Below are positions 1-9,776 of a stretch of 64,000 nt of DNA, piece after piece. A model generated the notes under the pieces. The model was not told the DNA's origin and did no database searches. It was given only the letters and a program-made list of their open reading frames with translations. Every line of letters starts with the position of its first letter. Within the stretch, counting starts at the first letter, position 1. This DNA is from Pantoea sp. BAV 3049 (GTDB lineage: Bacteria > Pseudomonadota > Gammaproteobacteria > Enterobacterales > Enterobacteriaceae): contig NZ_WHOY01000031.1 in assembly GCF_009765445.1 (NCBI RefSeq), positions 3,753,606 through 3,817,605 of the forward strand, written 5' to 3'. The translations under genes were made by a program, and so were the position numbers.

Positions 1-4
1 TCAT
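1..4 (-). CDS. speB: Start of a leftward gene, probably agmatinase SpeB (partial)
   Basis: The first four bases are the complement of ATGA. On the minus strand an AAGGAG ribosome binding site lies seven bases before this ATG, so a gene starts here and leaves the window to the left. In E. coli the neighbour of loiP on this side is speB (agmatinase, agmatine to putrescine). Only the start codon is visible, so the identity rests on synteny alone. Confidence 0.4.
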
Positions 5-169
5 TGACATCTCCTTGTCTGTGGTTCATCCACCAACGTACAGGGGGGGAGTGTTTTTTCACCACATCCTTCCGGCTGTAAGACGTAGCTCACGGATTAA
101 GTTTCTACGAATAATCCAGTGTTTGTGACGAGAACCGAACTCTCTTCCCTTTCGATTAAAGGTGTGGCT

Positions 170-205
170 GGAAACAATAAAGGCCTGCCCCAACCAGGCA
201 GGCCC
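170..205 (-). terminator. Rho-independent terminator of loiP
   Basis: The arms GGCCTGCC (182-189) and GGCAGGCC (197-204) form a perfect 8-bp stem with a 7-nt loop. On the minus strand it is followed by TTTATTGTTT, directly after the loiP stop codon. Confidence 0.8.
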
Positions 206-211
206 GGACGC

Positions 212-964
212 TTATTTCCCTGAAGCGATGCGATCCCTGATGTGCTGAGCGCGGGATGCGGATGACGGGTGAGAATCAAACATTGAGCTGGATGCGGCGC
301 TATCCATTTTTGCCAGTTTCTCAAAACTGGTCACAAGTCCTTCCGGGTTGATACCGCGTTTTTTCAGTAAAACAAACGAATAATCGTCCGCCTGCGACTC
401 CTGCTTCTGTGAGAACTGTGCATTGACCAGCTTCTCACCTAAATCACCAAGCTGCGACTGCGAAAGCGTGGCCGCAATGCCCCCTGCGGAAGCTGCCGCT
501 GAGCGGACTGCTGTTGCGCCGTAAGCCACCTGCATGGCCCGGCGCGTATGTCCCAGCGCAACGTGGCCCATCTCATGGCCCAGCACGCCCTCGACTTCGT
601 TATCGGTCATCATATCCATCAGCCCGCTATAAACACGGATACAGCCATTGGCCATTGCCCAGGCATTGACGTCTTTAGTGAGATAGACCTTGTAGTTAGC
701 TGGTGTGCCGTCGATGTTATCGCCCAGGGCGGCGGCAATCTTATTCAGCCGCTGGGTATAGACGCTGCTGGCAGGAGCGATTTGCGCTTCGCTGTCCATT
801 TGCTCGCAGGATTTTACGCTGAGCTCCTTCACCTGTTCATCGCTGAGAGTGGCGGCCTGAAAGGCCTGTGCACCTGACTGCATCAGCGTGGTGCTGTCAA
901 AGTTCTGACAGCCTGAAAGTGCGGTTGTAAGGGCCAGCGCGATAAGAGATGTCCGTAACGTCAT
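212..964 (-). CDS. loiP: LoiP (YggG) outer-membrane M48 metalloprotease, lipoprotein
   Basis: This 250-residue protein resembles E. coli LoiP, a zinc metalloprotease of family M48 attached to the outer membrane and acting in periplasmic quality control, especially at low osmolarity. The N-terminus is a short hydrophobic signal ending in a lipobox, LSGC, with the lipid-bearing Cys near residue 19. The zinc motif HEMGH is near residue 130, and the downstream SQADDYS stretch supplies the third ligand region. I start at the ATG at 964, which gives a normal signal peptide. A TTG- or ATG-led extension of six residues to 982 is possible but would put charged residues in front of the signal. The gene is divergent from tktA. 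Confidence 0.93.
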   Translation of the reverse strand: MTLRTSLIALALTTALSGCQNFDSTTLMQSGAQAFQAATLSDEQVKELSVKSCEQMDSEAQIAPASSVYTQRLNKIAAALGDNIDGTPANYKVYLTKDVNAWAMANGCIRVYSGLMDMMTDNEVEGVLGHEMGHVALGHTRRAMQVAYGATAVRSAAASAGGIAATLSQSQLGDLGEKLVNAQFSQKQESQADDYSFVLLKKRGINPEGLVTSFEKLAKMDSAASSSMFDSHPSSASRAQHIRDRIASGK

Positions 965-1088
965 AATTTTATTCCATTCCATAATAAGGTATTAAAATCA
1001 GAAGCCTGCTCCATGAGGCTGAAAATAGTGCGGGTCAATAAAACGGCGATGCCGCTTTTTCCCAACCCATGCATAGCGCCTGTGCCAG

Positions 1089-1159
1089 AAAAGTGCAAGT
1101 CTGGCCCCGATATTTTGCACTTTTCGCCATGTACATGACCCCTGTTTTTCATGTACATT
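1089..1159. promoter_or_regulatory. Inverted repeat plus two spaced palindromes between loiP and tktA
   Basis: A perfect 10-bp inverted repeat, AAAAGTGCAA (1089-1098) and TTGCACTTTT (1115-1124), is followed by two near-identical palindromic words: CATGTACATG (1128-1137) and CATGTACATT (1150-1159). Their start-to-start distance is 22 bp, about two helical turns. This looks like a dimeric operator shared by the divergent loiP and tktA promoters. No known regulator is recognised. Confidence 0.45.
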
Positions 1160-1248
1160 GAGGGTCGACTTTTACAACTTTGCCTGATAACTCATTGATT
1201 AAAATAGGTTAAGGACGGCGAAGCGTTTAATCCGACCTGGAGTAGAAC

Positions 1249-3240
1249 ATGTCTTCTCGTAAAGAGCTTGCCAATGCCATTCGCGCTTTAAGTATGGATG
1301 CGGTACAGAAAGCCAAATCTGGCCACCCGGGCGCACCTATGGGGATGGCGGATATCGCCGAAGTCCTGTGGCGTGATTTCCTGAACCACAACCCGACCAA
1401 CCCGCTGTGGGCCGACCGCGACCGCTTTGTGCTGTCTAACGGTCACGGTTCAATGCTGATCTACAGCCTGCTGCACCTCAGCGGCTACGATCTGCCAATT
1501 TCTGAACTGGCTAACTTCCGTCAGCTGCACTCTAAAACTCCAGGTCACCCGGAATACGGCTACACCGCTGGTGTGGAAACCACCACTGGTCCGCTGGGGC
1601 AGGGGATTGCCAACGCCGTGGGTATGGCGATTGCCGAGCGCACAATGGCGGCGCAGTTCAACCGCCCAGGCCACGATGTTGTTGACCACCACACCTATGT
1701 GTTCATGGGTGACGGCTGCATGATGGAAGGTATCTCCCACGAGGTGTGCTCGCTGGCGGGAACCCTGAAGCTGGGCAAACTGGTTGCCTTCTACGACGAC
1801 AACGGCATCTCTATCGACGGTCACATTGAAGGCTGGTTCACCGACGATACGGCTAAACGCTTTGAATCTTACGGCTGGCATGTGGTGCGGGGCGTCGATG
1901 GTCATGATGCTGACGCTATCAAAAAAGCGGTGGAAGAAGCTCAGGCCGTCAGCGATAAGCCATCGCTGCTGATGTGCAAAACTGTCATCGGTTTCGGTTC
2001 GCCAAATAAAGCAGGAACTCACGATTCACACGGCGCTCCGCTGGGTGAAGAAGAGATTGCGCTGACCCGCAAGCAGCTGGGCTGGACCTACGCACCATTC
2101 GAAATTCCACAGAACATTTACGCTCAGTGGGATGCGAAAGAGGCAGGCCAGGCTAAAGAGGCAGCCTGGAACGAGAAGTTCGCGGCCTACGCTAAAGCTC
2201 ATCCTGAACTGGCGGTTGAGTTTAAACGCCGTATGAGCAATGCGCTGCCGGAAAACTGGCAGGCAGAGTCACAGAAGTTCATTGAACAGCTTCAGGCTAA
2301 TCCGGCGAAAATCGCCAGCCGTAAAGCTTCCCAGAATACGCTGGAAGCTTTTGGCAAGCTGCTGCCAGAATATCTGGGTGGCTCTGCCGACCTGGCACCA
2401 AGCAACCTGACGATGTGGTCCGGTTCCAAAGCGATCAACGAAGACGCAGCGGGCAACTACATCCACTATGGCGTGCGTGAATTCGGTATGACTGCTATCG
2501 CCAATGGTATCACGCTGCACGGTGGCTTCCTGCCTTACACCGCAACCTTCCTGATGTTTGTGGAATACGCGCGTAACGCAGCCCGCATGGCCGCGCTGAT
2601 GAAAATTCGTCAGGTGATGGTCTATACCCACGACTCCATCGGTCTGGGCGAAGACGGTCCTACTCACCAGCCGGTTGAGCAGCTTGCCAGCCTGCGTGTC
2701 ACGCCGAACATGAGCGTCTGGCGTCCGTGTGACCAGGTTGAATCTGCGGTAGCGTGGAAATACGGTATTGAGCGTCACGACGGTCCAACCGCGCTGATCT
2801 TCTCCCGTCAGAACCTGGCACAGCAGGATCGTACTGCTGAGCAGCTGGCGAACGTCGCCCGCGGTGCTTACGTGCTGAAGGATTGCGATGGTCAGCCAGA
2901 AGTGATCCTGATTGCCACCGGCTCTGAAGTCGAGCTGGCAGTGGGTGCATATGACAAACTGACGGCAGAAGGGCGTAAAGCTCGCGTGGTTTCCATGCCT
3001 TCCACTGATGCTTTCGACCAGCAGGATGCCGCTTACCGCGAATCCGTGCTGCCTAAAGCGGTCAGCGCTCGTGTGGCCATTGAAGCGGGTATCGCTGACT
3101 ACTGGTTCAAATACACCGGCCTGAACGGCGCGATCGTTGGCATGACCACCTTCGGTGAGTCAGCGCCTGCTGAGAAGCTGTTCGAAATCTTTGGCTTCAC
3201 CGTGGATAACGTGGTCGCTAAAGCGAAAGAGCTGCTGTAA
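1249..3240 (+). CDS. tktA: Transketolase A
   Basis: TktA is the thiamine-diphosphate enzyme of the non-oxidative pentose phosphate pathway that moves two-carbon units between ketose and aldose phosphates. The protein has 663 residues, the same as E. coli TktA. The N-terminal domain contains [10 protein letters not shown] and the ThDP/Mg motif GDGCMMEG near residue 154, followed by [10 protein letters not shown]. The middle pyrimidine domain carries [15 protein letters not shown] and [18 protein letters not shown]-terminal domain follows. The ribosome binding site CTGGAG precedes the ATG. The gene supplies sugar phosphates to the epd-pgk-fbaA and rpiA functions encoded nearby. Confidence 0.98.
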   Translation: MSSRKELANAIRALSMDAVQKAKSGHPGAPMGMADIAEVLWRDFLNHNPTNPLWADRDRFVLSNGHGSMLIYSLLHLSGYDLPISELANFRQLHSKTPGHPEYGYTAGVETTTGPLGQGIANAVGMAIAERTMAAQFNRPGHDVVDHHTYVFMGDGCMMEGISHEVCSLAGTLKLGKLVAFYDDNGISIDGHIEGWFTDDTAKRFESYGWHVVRGVDGHDADAIKKAVEEAQAVSDKPSLLMCKTVIGFGSPNKAGTHDSHGAPLGEEEIALTRKQLGWTYAPFEIPQNIYAQWDAKEAGQAKEAAWNEKFAAYAKAHPELAVEFKRRMSNALPENWQAESQKFIEQLQANPAKIASRKASQNTLEAFGKLLPEYLGGSADLAPSNLTMWSGSKAINEDAAGNYIHYGVREFGMTAIANGITLHGGFLPYTATFLMFVEYARNAARMAALMKIRQVMVYTHDSIGLGEDGPTHQPVEQLASLRVTPNMSVWRPCDQVESAVAWKYGIERHDGPTALIFSRQNLAQQDRTAEQLANVARGAYVLKDCDGQPEVILIATGSEVELAVGAYDKLTAEGRKARVVSMPSTDAFDQQDAAYRESVLPKAVSARVAIEAGIADYWFKYTGLNGAIVGMTTFGESAPAEKLFEIFGFTVDNVVAKAKELL

Positions 3241-3246
3241 TACCGG

Positions 3247-3278
3247 AGGTTCGCCTGCATCAGCGGGCGAACCTTGTT
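3247..3278 (+). terminator. Hairpin terminator after tktA
   Basis: A perfect 9-bp stem, AGGTTCGCC (3247-3255) with GGCGAACCT (3266-3274), lies six bases after the tktA stop and is followed by a short T-rich stretch (TGTT). It sits between tktA and the convergent bactofilin gene and may serve both strands. Confidence 0.65.
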
Positions 3279-3284
3279 CCCGCC

Positions 3285-4028
3285 TTACTGCATTAACGTC
3301 TGTTCCCTCAAATGGAAATCCTGATTGAGCGGCATGACCGGCTCGACGACTTTCTGCTTCACGATGGCGGGGGGTTGTTCCTGCTCAGGTTGCTGCTGCC
3401 AGGGTTTTGACAATCCGTAGAAACGTCCATTCTGGTTGACCGACAGCGACTCGCATTCGATGGTCCCATCCAGGAAGCCGTTAGCGTTGATCGCCACTTC
3501 CCGGCTGCGGCACAGCCCTTTCAGCTCACCGCTTATCTCGATCCGGTTGGCAAATATTTCGCCTTCCACCCGACCACTTTTCTGCACGAACACCGTTTTC
3601 TCCGAGTTGATTTTCCCGTTAACCGCGCCGTTGATATGAATATCGCCCACGGCTCTGATTTCACCGTCGATCACGCAGGTTTCGGGGATAGTGGTGGTGT
3701 CAGATGCTGTGGTGAAATCGGCAACGGAAAAATCATCGTGAAAATCGCTGTCAGGCCGCAGGGAACCTTCATCCGGTTCACTGCTCCGCTGCGGGGCAAG
3801 GGGAGTTTCTGTCGGGGTGATGATGTTCTCTTTACGTTTAAACATGGTCATATCCTTATCGAATAATAAATTCCTTAACAAAGCTCCAGCGATAATCGCC
3901 AGAGAGAGCCCGGGCAGCAGGCCAGGGTACTGACGGATCAATGCCCGTGACGCTTCCCAGCCCAACCCCCAGACAATCAACGCTGCAGCCCAGACCAGCC
4001 AGACAATCCAAAGCAGGTTGTAGTTCAT
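3285..4028 (-). CDS. Membrane-anchored bactofilin (polymer-forming cytoskeletal protein)
   Basis: This 247-residue protein has three parts. Residues 1-55 contain two hydrophobic segments (around 5-22 and 37-53). A polar, acidic linker follows (about 60-110). Residues about 113-205 form a bactofilin/DUF583 core with the repeated short beta-strand pattern GEIRAVGDIHING, GRVEGEIFANRIEISG, GFLDGTIECESLSV. Bactofilins self-assemble into filaments that scaffold wall enzymes or position machinery; the two membrane segments imply anchoring in the inner membrane. The C-terminus is Gln/Pro-rich. The gene is monocistronic and convergent with tktA; this position in E. coli holds unrelated genes. A second methionine pair at residues 60-62 could start a soluble form, but there is no good ribosome binding site for it. 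The specific role is unknown. Confidence 0.8.
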   Translation of the reverse strand: MNYNLLWIVWLVWAAALIVWGLGWEASRALIRQYPGLLPGLSLAIIAGALLRNLLFDKDMTMFKRKENIITPTETPLAPQRSSEPDEGSLRPDSDFHDDFSVADFTTASDTTTIPETCVIDGEIRAVGDIHINGAVNGKINSEKTVFVQKSGRVEGEIFANRIEISGELKGLCRSREVAINANGFLDGTIECESLSVNQNGRFYGLSKPWQQQPEQEQPPAIVKQKVVEPVMPLNQDFHLREQTLMQ

Positions 4029-4137
4029 ATTGAGATGATTATGTTAACCTCCGGTAGCCAGAAGTCGCTGTCCGAGTCATTACTTTACTCTCACCTGACC
4101 GGGCGCTGGTCTTATTTTGCGCAACTCCATTATTAAA

Positions 4138-4153
4138 TGTGATCTTTGTCAGA
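4138..4153 (+). promoter_or_regulatory. Candidate CRP site upstream of epd
   Basis: TGTGA-TCTTTG-TCAGA matches the CRP consensus TGTGA-N6-TCACA at nine of ten positions with exact spacing. It lies about 200 bp before epd, where E. coli also has CRP-activated transcription of epd-pgk. Confidence 0.6.
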
Positions 4154-4354
4154 GTTTCAGTGCTTCGATTGATCTTCCTCATTCCAATTATTCCGCATTA
4201 TCTTTATTGTGGCTGAACCGTTTCAGTTGGCGTTATCGCTGACGAAACACAGGTTATATGCAGTTGCAGTAGCGCAAGAATTCCCTGTACAAATGCGGAC
4301 GTCTGGCTCAGGCTAATGCCCCAGTTTTGCACTGAATTCTGATGCAGGAGTGAT

Positions 4355-5374
4355 ATGACGGTTCGCATTGCCATTAACGGATTTGGTCGCATTGGGCGCA
4401 ATGTACTGCGCGCGCTCTATGAAACCGGACGCCGTGCTGAAATCACCGTAGTGGCCATCAATGAGCTGGCGGAAGCCGCCGGGATGGCGCACCTGTTGAA
4501 ATACGATACCAGCCACGGTCGTTTTGCCTGGGATGTTCGCCAGGAGCGCGATCTGCTGTGGGTCGGAGAAGACGCTATCCGTATTCTCCACCGGGCAGAG
4601 ATTGGCGATTTACCCTGGCGTGAACTGAACGTCGATGTGGTGCTTGACTGCACCGGCGTTTATGGCAGCCGCGCCGATGGCGAGGCCCATCTGGCAGCCG
4701 GGGCGAAAAAGGTGCTGTTTTCTCACCCAGGCGGTAACGATCTGGATGCCACCGTGGTCTACGGTGTGAATGAAAAAGAGCTGAAACCCGGCGACCTGAT
4801 CGTCTCCAACGCTTCCTGCACCACCAACTGTATTATTCCTGTGATTAAACTGCTGGATGATGCCTTCGGCATTGAGTCGGGTACGGTCACCACCATTCAC
4901 TCTGCGATGCACGATCAGCAGGTGATTGACGCTTATCACACCGATTTACGGCGTACCCGCGCGGCCAGCCAGTCAATCATTCCGGTGGATACCCGGCTTG
5001 CTGCTGGCATCTCGCGTATTTTTCCAAAATTTAGCGACTGTTTTGAAGCTATCGCCGTGCGCGTGCCGACGATTAACGTGACGGCGATTGATTTGAGCGT
5101 CAGCGTGCGTGAAGCCGTCAGCGCCTGCGAGGTCAACGCGCTGTTGCAAAATGCCTCAGAAGGGGCATTTAGTGGTATAGTTGACTATACGGAATTACCG
5201 TTAGTCTCCATAGATTTTAACCACGATCCGCACAGTGCCATTGTGGACGGCACCCAAACGCGGGTCAGCGGTCAGCACCTGATCAAAACGCTGGTCTGGT
5301 GCGACAACGAATGGGGCTTTGCTAACCGAATGATCGACACGACGTTAGCGATGGCCGCAAGCGGTTTCAGGTAG
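4355..5374 (+). CDS. epd: D-erythrose-4-phosphate dehydrogenase
   Basis: Epd oxidises erythrose 4-phosphate to 4-phosphoerythronate with NAD, the first step of the DXP-independent pyridoxal phosphate route. It has 339 residues, as in E. coli. The Rossmann motif [10 protein letters not shown] starts near residue 7 and the catalytic cysteine lies in SNASCTTNC near residue 155. The family-typical C-terminus contains [12 protein letters not shown]. It is homologous to GAPDH, but synteny with pgk and the overall sequence identify it as Epd. It is followed 50 bp later by pgk and probably shares its transcript. Confidence 0.97.
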   Translation: MTVRIAINGFGRIGRNVLRALYETGRRAEITVVAINELAEAAGMAHLLKYDTSHGRFAWDVRQERDLLWVGEDAIRILHRAEIGDLPWRELNVDVVLDCTGVYGSRADGEAHLAAGAKKVLFSHPGGNDLDATVVYGVNEKELKPGDLIVSNASCTTNCIIPVIKLLDDAFGIESGTVTTIHSAMHDQQVIDAYHTDLRRTRAASQSIIPVDTRLAAGISRIFPKFSDCFEAIAVRVPTINVTAIDLSVSVREAVSACEVNALLQNASEGAFSGIVDYTELPLVSIDFNHDPHSAIVDGTQTRVSGQHLIKTLVWCDNEWGFANRMIDTTLAMAASGFR

Positions 5375-5424
5375 GGCGCGGTTTGCGCCTGTCAAAACTT
5401 AGAGAATCAACGAGAGGATTCACC

Positions 5425-6585
5425 ATGTCTGTAATTAAGATGACCGATCTGGATCTTGCTGGGAAACGTGTACTCATCCGCTCCGACTTGAACGTGCCAG
5501 TGAAAGAAGGGAAAGTGACGTCAGATGCACGTATCCGTGCTTCGCTGCCGACCATCGAAGCAGCCCTGAAGCAGGGTGCAAAAGTGATGGTTACCTCTCA
5601 CCTGGGTCGCCCGACCGAAGGTGAATACAATGAAGAGTTCTCCCTGCTGCCTGTCGTAAACTACCTGAAAGACAAACTCTCCTCACCGGTACGTCTGGCA
5701 AAAGACTATCTGGACGGTGTTGATATCGCTGCAGGCGAACTGGTCGTGCTGGAAAACGTTCGCTTCAACAAAGGCGAAAAGAAAGACGACGAAGCGCTGT
5801 CCAAAAAATATGCTGCGCTGTGTGATGTCTTTGTAATGGATGCTTTTGGTACGGCTCACCGTGCGCAGGCTTCCACCCATGGCGTGGGCAAATTCGCTCC
5901 TGTGGCCTGTGCAGGCCCGCTGTTAGCCAACGAACTGGAAGCGCTGGGCAAAGCACTGAAAACCCCGGCCCGCCCAATGGTTGCCGTGGTGGGTGGCTCT
6001 AAAGTTTCCACTAAATTTGACGTGCTGAACTCTCTGGTGAAAATTGCTGACACGGTGATCGTGGGGGGCGGTATCGCTAATACCTTCGTGGCTATCGACA
6101 ACAACGTTGGTAAATCCCTGTACGAGCCAGATTTCGTCGAGGCAGCGAAAAAACTGCGTGACGAATTTAAAATCCCGGTCCCTACCGACTCCCGCGTGGG
6201 CACGGAATTCTCTGAAACTGCGCCTTCCACCGTGAAGAAAGTCACTGAAGTTAATGATAATGAAGAGATCATGGACTTCGGTGATGAAACCGCGCTGGCG
6301 ATGGCTAAGTTGTTGAAAGAAGCCAAAACAATTCTGTGGAACGGTCCGGTCGGCGTGTTTGAATTCCCTAACTTCCGTAAAGGGACTGAAATTGTGGCGA
6401 AAGCCATTGCAGACAGCGACGCATTCTCTATCGCCGGTGGTGGTGATACGCTGGCGGCCATCGACCTGTTCGGTATTGAAGATAAGATCTCTTATATCTC
6501 TACCGGTGGCGGCGCTTTCCTGGAGTTCGTGGAAGGCAAAACTCTGCCAGCAGTCGCTATGCTTGAAGAGCGCGCGAAACAGTAA
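5425..6585 (+). CDS. pgk: Phosphoglycerate kinase
   Basis: Pgk catalyses the reversible phosphotransfer from 1,3-bisphosphoglycerate to ADP in glycolysis. With the start at 5425 (GAGAGG ribosome binding site; sequence [11 protein letters not shown]) it has 386 residues, within one of E. coli Pgk. Visible motifs are the substrate loop [29 protein letters not shown], the hinge and nucleotide region [10 protein letters not shown], and GGGDTLAA. An upstream in-frame ATG at 5383 would add 14 non-conserved residues and is rejected. The codon use is that of a highly expressed gene. Confidence 0.97.
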   Translation: MSVIKMTDLDLAGKRVLIRSDLNVPVKEGKVTSDARIRASLPTIEAALKQGAKVMVTSHLGRPTEGEYNEEFSLLPVVNYLKDKLSSPVRLAKDYLDGVDIAAGELVVLENVRFNKGEKKDDEALSKKYAALCDVFVMDAFGTAHRAQASTHGVGKFAPVACAGPLLANELEALGKALKTPARPMVAVVGGSKVSTKFDVLNSLVKIADTVIVGGGIANTFVAIDNNVGKSLYEPDFVEAAKKLRDEFKIPVPTDSRVGTEFSETAPSTVKKVTEVNDNEEIMDFGDETALAMAKLLKEAKTILWNGPVGVFEFPNFRKGTEIVAKAIADSDAFSIAGGGDTLAAIDLFGIEDKISYISTGGGAFLEFVEGKTLPAVAMLEERAKQ

Positions 6586-6594
6586 TCTCTGGGG

Positions 6595-6638
6595 CGGGGG
6601 GCTGCCCCCGTCGTAACGATCTGCCTGGGGTGCCAGGC
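6595..6638 (+). other. Two hairpins between pgk and fbaA
   Basis: Two short stems fill the intercistronic gap: CGGGGG/CCCCCG (6595-6610) and GCCTGG/CCAGGC (6623-6638). Neither has a T-run, so they look like RNA processing or stabilising structures within a pgk-fbaA transcript rather than terminators. Confidence 0.45.
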
Positions 6639-6677
6639 TCCGAATCTCTCATACGACCGACGAAACAGGACAAAAAC

Positions 6678-7757
6678 ATGTCTAAAATTTTTGATTTCGT
6701 AAAACCAGGTGTTGTCACCGGTGACGACGTACAGAAAATTTTTAAAGTTGCGAAAGAAAACAAATTCGCACTGCCAGCAGTGAACTGCGTGGGCACCGAC
6801 TCCATCAATGCCGTACTGGAAACTGCTGCGAAAGTAAAAGCTCCGGTCATCATCCAGTTCTCTAACGGCGGTGCAGGTTTTATCGCGGGTAAAGGTCTGA
6901 AATCAGACAAGCCACAGGCTGCCGCTATCTTCGGTGCGATCTCTGGTGCACACCACGTTCACCTGATGGCTGAACACTACGGCGTGCCGGTTATCCTGCA
7001 CACTGACCACTGCGCGAAAAAACTGCTGCCATGGATCGACGGTCTGCTGGAAGCGGGTGAAGCTCACTTCGCCAAAACCGGCAAACCACTGTTCTCTTCA
7101 CACATGATCGACCTGTCTGAAGAATCACTGGAAGAAAACATCGAGATCTGCAGCAAATATCTGACTCGTATGGCGAAAATCAATATGACCCTGGAAATTG
7201 AACTGGGTTGTACCGGTGGCGAAGAAGACGGCGTGGACAACAGCCACATGGACGCTTCTGCTCTGTACACTCAGCCAGAAGACGTTGATTACGCTTACGA
7301 AAAACTGAACGCTATCAGCCCACGTTTCACTATCGCGGCCTCTTTCGGTAACGTGCACGGTGTGTACAAACCAGGCAACGTTAAGCTGACGCCAAAAATT
7401 CTGAAAAACTCTCAGGAATACGTCAGCAAGAAACACAACCTGCCGCACAACTCCCTGGACTTCGTGTTCCACGGTGGTTCCGGTTCTTCAGCTGCTGAGA
7501 TTGAAGAATCTATCAGCTACGGCGTAATCAAAATGAACATCGATACTGATACTCAGTGGGCAACCTGGGACGGCATCCTGCAGTACTACAAAAAGAACGA
7601 AGGCTACCTTCAGGCCCAGCTGGGTAACCCGGAAGGCGCAGATAAGCCTAACAAGAAGTACTACGATCCGCGCGTCTGGCTGCGTGCTTCTCAGTCTTCG
7701 ATGATCGTTCGTCTGGAGCAGGCATTCAAAGAGCTGAACGCGGTAGACGTTCTGTAA
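6678..7757 (+). CDS. fbaA: Class II fructose-bisphosphate aldolase
   Basis: FbaA is the zinc-dependent aldolase that cleaves fructose 1,6-bisphosphate in glycolysis. Starting at 6678 (MSKIFDFVKPG) it has 359 residues, exactly the E. coli length. Zinc and active-site elements are visible: HTDHCAKK (about residue 108-115), ELGCTGGEEDGVD, the HGVYKPG loop, FHGGSGSS near residue 265 and KMNIDTDTQWA. An in-frame ATG at 6630 would add 16 residues and lacks support. It closes the epd-pgk-fbaA glycolytic cluster. Confidence 0.98.
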   Translation: MSKIFDFVKPGVVTGDDVQKIFKVAKENKFALPAVNCVGTDSINAVLETAAKVKAPVIIQFSNGGAGFIAGKGLKSDKPQAAAIFGAISGAHHVHLMAEHYGVPVILHTDHCAKKLLPWIDGLLEAGEAHFAKTGKPLFSSHMIDLSEESLEENIEICSKYLTRMAKINMTLEIELGCTGGEEDGVDNSHMDASALYTQPEDVDYAYEKLNAISPRFTIAASFGNVHGVYKPGNVKLTPKILKNSQEYVSKKHNLPHNSLDFVFHGGSGSSAAEIEESISYGVIKMNIDTDTQWATWDGILQYYKKNEGYLQAQLGNPEGADKPNKKYYDPRVWLRASQSSMIVRLEQAFKELNAVDVL

Positions 7758-7778
7758 TTTTTGCTTCCTGAGCTCCGT

Positions 7779-7806
7779 AAGGCCCCGCTAAGGGGCCTTT
7801 TTTTTG
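7779..7806 (+). terminator. Rho-independent terminator of fbaA
   Basis: AAGGCCCC and GGGGCCTT form a strong stem around GCTA, followed by a run of about nine T residues, 22 bp after the fbaA stop. Confidence 0.92.
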
Positions 7807-7946
7807 TCTGCTGGTAACAAATTATTAATTTCCCACGATATTTGGCAGTAAGCGTCGTTTTTGGTTACGCTTGACGTTTGGGATGCCAGTCTGGCTGGTA
7901 ATGAATAACTGCTTACTTCCTTCGGGAACATCAACAGGATAATCAA

Positions 7947-8849
7947 ATGGAAGATCTTAACGTAGTAAATGGCATCAACAACGCCGGAGGCTGGCTGGTG
8001 CGTAACCAGGCGCTGCTGCTCAGCTATGCCGTCAATATCGTGGCGGCAATTGCCATCATCATCATCGGGATGATCGTGGCGCGAATTATTTCTAACACCC
8101 TGAACAAGGTGCTGATTGCCCGTCATATCGATGCCACCGTTGCCGACTTCCTGTCCGCGCTGGTGCGCTACGGGGTGATTGCCTTTACCCTTATTGCCGC
8201 TTTGGGACGTGTTGGGGTGCAGACAGCCTCGGTGATTGCCGTTCTGGGTGCCGCCGGCCTGGCTATCGGTCTGGCCCTGCAGGGGTCGCTGGCGAATCTG
8301 GCGGCTGGTGTGCTGCTGGTGACCTTCCGTCCTTTCCGCACCGGTGACTTTATTGATATCGGCATCATGGGTACCGTGCAAAATGTGCAGATCTTCTCCA
8401 CCACGCTGAAATCTGCCGATGGCAAGATTGTGGTGGTGCCGAACGGTAAAATTATCGCCGGTAACATCGTCAACTTTTCGCGTGAACCGGTGCGCCGTAA
8501 TGAGTTCATCATTGGCGTTTCATACGACGCAGACGTGGATGAAGTGCTGAAGCTGTTGCGCGAAGTGGTCGATGCTGAGCCTCGCGTGTTGCAGGATATG
8601 GGCGTGCAGATTGGCCTGAATGAGCTGGGAGCCTCCTCCGTAAACTTCGTGGTGCGCTGCTGGAGTAAGGCAGGTGATTTGCAGGATGTCTACTGGGACC
8701 TGATGAAGAACTTTAAGCGTACGCTGGATGCTCATGAAATCGGTATTCCTTATCCGCAGATGGATGTCCACCTGCATCACGATAAGGCTGCCCAGATGCA
8801 GCAGGCTGAGCAGAAAATCTCTGCCGGCACTCTGCCAAAGCCTGAATAA
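7947..8849 (+). CDS. mscS: Small-conductance mechanosensitive channel MscS
   Basis: MscS is a homoheptameric inner-membrane channel that releases solutes on hypo-osmotic shock. The protein has 300 residues (286 in E. coli) and starts [11 protein letters not shown]. Three transmembrane helices occupy about residues 28-57, 68-91 and 96-127. The pore helix carries the Ala/Gly packing pattern [21 protein letters not shown]. The cytoplasmic cage follows, with [28 protein letters not shown] and YPQMDVHL. The extra C-terminal residues are polar and not expected to matter for gating. Confidence 0.97.
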   Translation: MEDLNVVNGINNAGGWLVRNQALLLSYAVNIVAAIAIIIIGMIVARIISNTLNKVLIARHIDATVADFLSALVRYGVIAFTLIAALGRVGVQTASVIAVLGAAGLAIGLALQGSLANLAAGVLLVTFRPFRTGDFIDIGIMGTVQNVQIFSTTLKSADGKIVVVPNGKIIAGNIVNFSREPVRRNEFIIGVSYDADVDEVLKLLREVVDAEPRVLQDMGVQIGLNELGASSVNFVVRCWSKAGDLQDVYWDLMKNFKRTLDAHEIGIPYPQMDVHLHHDKAAQMQQAEQKISAGTLPKPE

Positions 8850-8995
8850 TCAGCTTGTTAAGGGCGGCCGCCGTGTCGCCTTTTCTTTGCTTATCATTAT
8901 TAGCGATGCTGATGAATCATTAGATTTTTCCATTTCCTCTAATATTAAAGCCCCTGTAAACTCGCCGGCAATTACTGAAGAGTGAGGAAGTCACT

Positions 8996-9616
8996 GTGTT
9001 ATCCGTTTTCTTTCAGGGCATGGCTCTCGGTGCCGCGTTAATCCTGCCTTTGGGTCCGCAGAATGTATTAGTACTGAATCAGGGCGTGCGTCGTCAGTAT
9101 CATTTGATGACAGCGGGGCTGTGTACGCTGAGCGATATCGTGCTGATTTGCGGTGGCGTATTTGGGGGAAGCGCGTTGCTGACCCAGTCTCCGCTGCTGC
9201 TCAATCTGGTGACCTGGGGCGGCGTGGCTTTTCTGCTGTGGTATGGCTGGGGAGCGTTACGCACTGCTTTCAGAGGGGATATTGAGTTAAGTTCTGAAAA
9301 GGTCATGCAGCAGGGGCGCTGGCGAATTTTTGCCACCATGATGGCCGTCACCTGGCTTAATCCGCATGTCTATATTGATACCTTTGTGGTACTGGGTAGC
9401 CTTGGCGGTCAGTTACCTCCGGAGGCGCGTAGCTGGTTTGCCCTCGGGTCAGTGAGTGCGTCCATATTGTGGTTCTTCGGTCTGGCCTTGCTGGCCGCCT
9501 GGTTGTCACCGGTGCTGAATAACGCTAAAGCGCAGCGGATCATCAACGCGCTGGTTGGAGTCATGATGTGGGGGATTGCAGCCAAACTGGCTCTGCAGGC
9601 GCTGGGCCAGGGGTAA
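8996..9616 (+). CDS. argO: Arginine exporter ArgO (LysE family)
   Basis: ArgO is a LysE-family inner-membrane exporter of arginine and canavanine. The protein has 206 residues with about six hydrophobic segments and the family N-terminal signature LILPLGPQN near residue 17-25, plus [18 protein letters not shown]. The start is a GTG preceded by GTGAGG; E. coli argO is also regarded as GTG-started. In E. coli ArgP activates argO, and argP lies 1 kb downstream here, so the upstream 8850-8995 region probably holds ArgP and Lrp sites. Confidence 0.93.
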   Translation: MLSVFFQGMALGAALILPLGPQNVLVLNQGVRRQYHLMTAGLCTLSDIVLICGGVFGGSALLTQSPLLLNLVTWGGVAFLLWYGWGALRTAFRGDIELSSEKVMQQGRWRIFATMMAVTWLNPHVYIDTFVVLGSLGGQLPPEARSWFALGSVSASILWFFGLALLAAWLSPVLNNAKAQRIINALVGVMMWGIAAKLALQALGQG

Positions 9617-9776
9617 AAAGGAACTCATTCCAGGAATTACTGTCATAGCGTGATAGCTGAAAACGCAATAATCTGTACCAGAATGTTGCGTTTAATCGGA
9701 ACAATACTCTGACGGCGAGGCATATTGCCGCCGTCAGTCAGCCATGATGTGACTGAAAGCCCCACGGAGGAACCCA

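Noticed and set aside
1450-2022. 190-codon open frame antisense to tktA
   Set aside because: It lies wholly inside a strongly conserved gene on the other strand, has no ribosome binding site and no recognisable motifs. It is a shadow of biased codon use.
5856-6461. 201-codon open frame antisense to pgk
   Set aside because: Serine- and alanine-rich translation typical of antisense frames in highly expressed genes.
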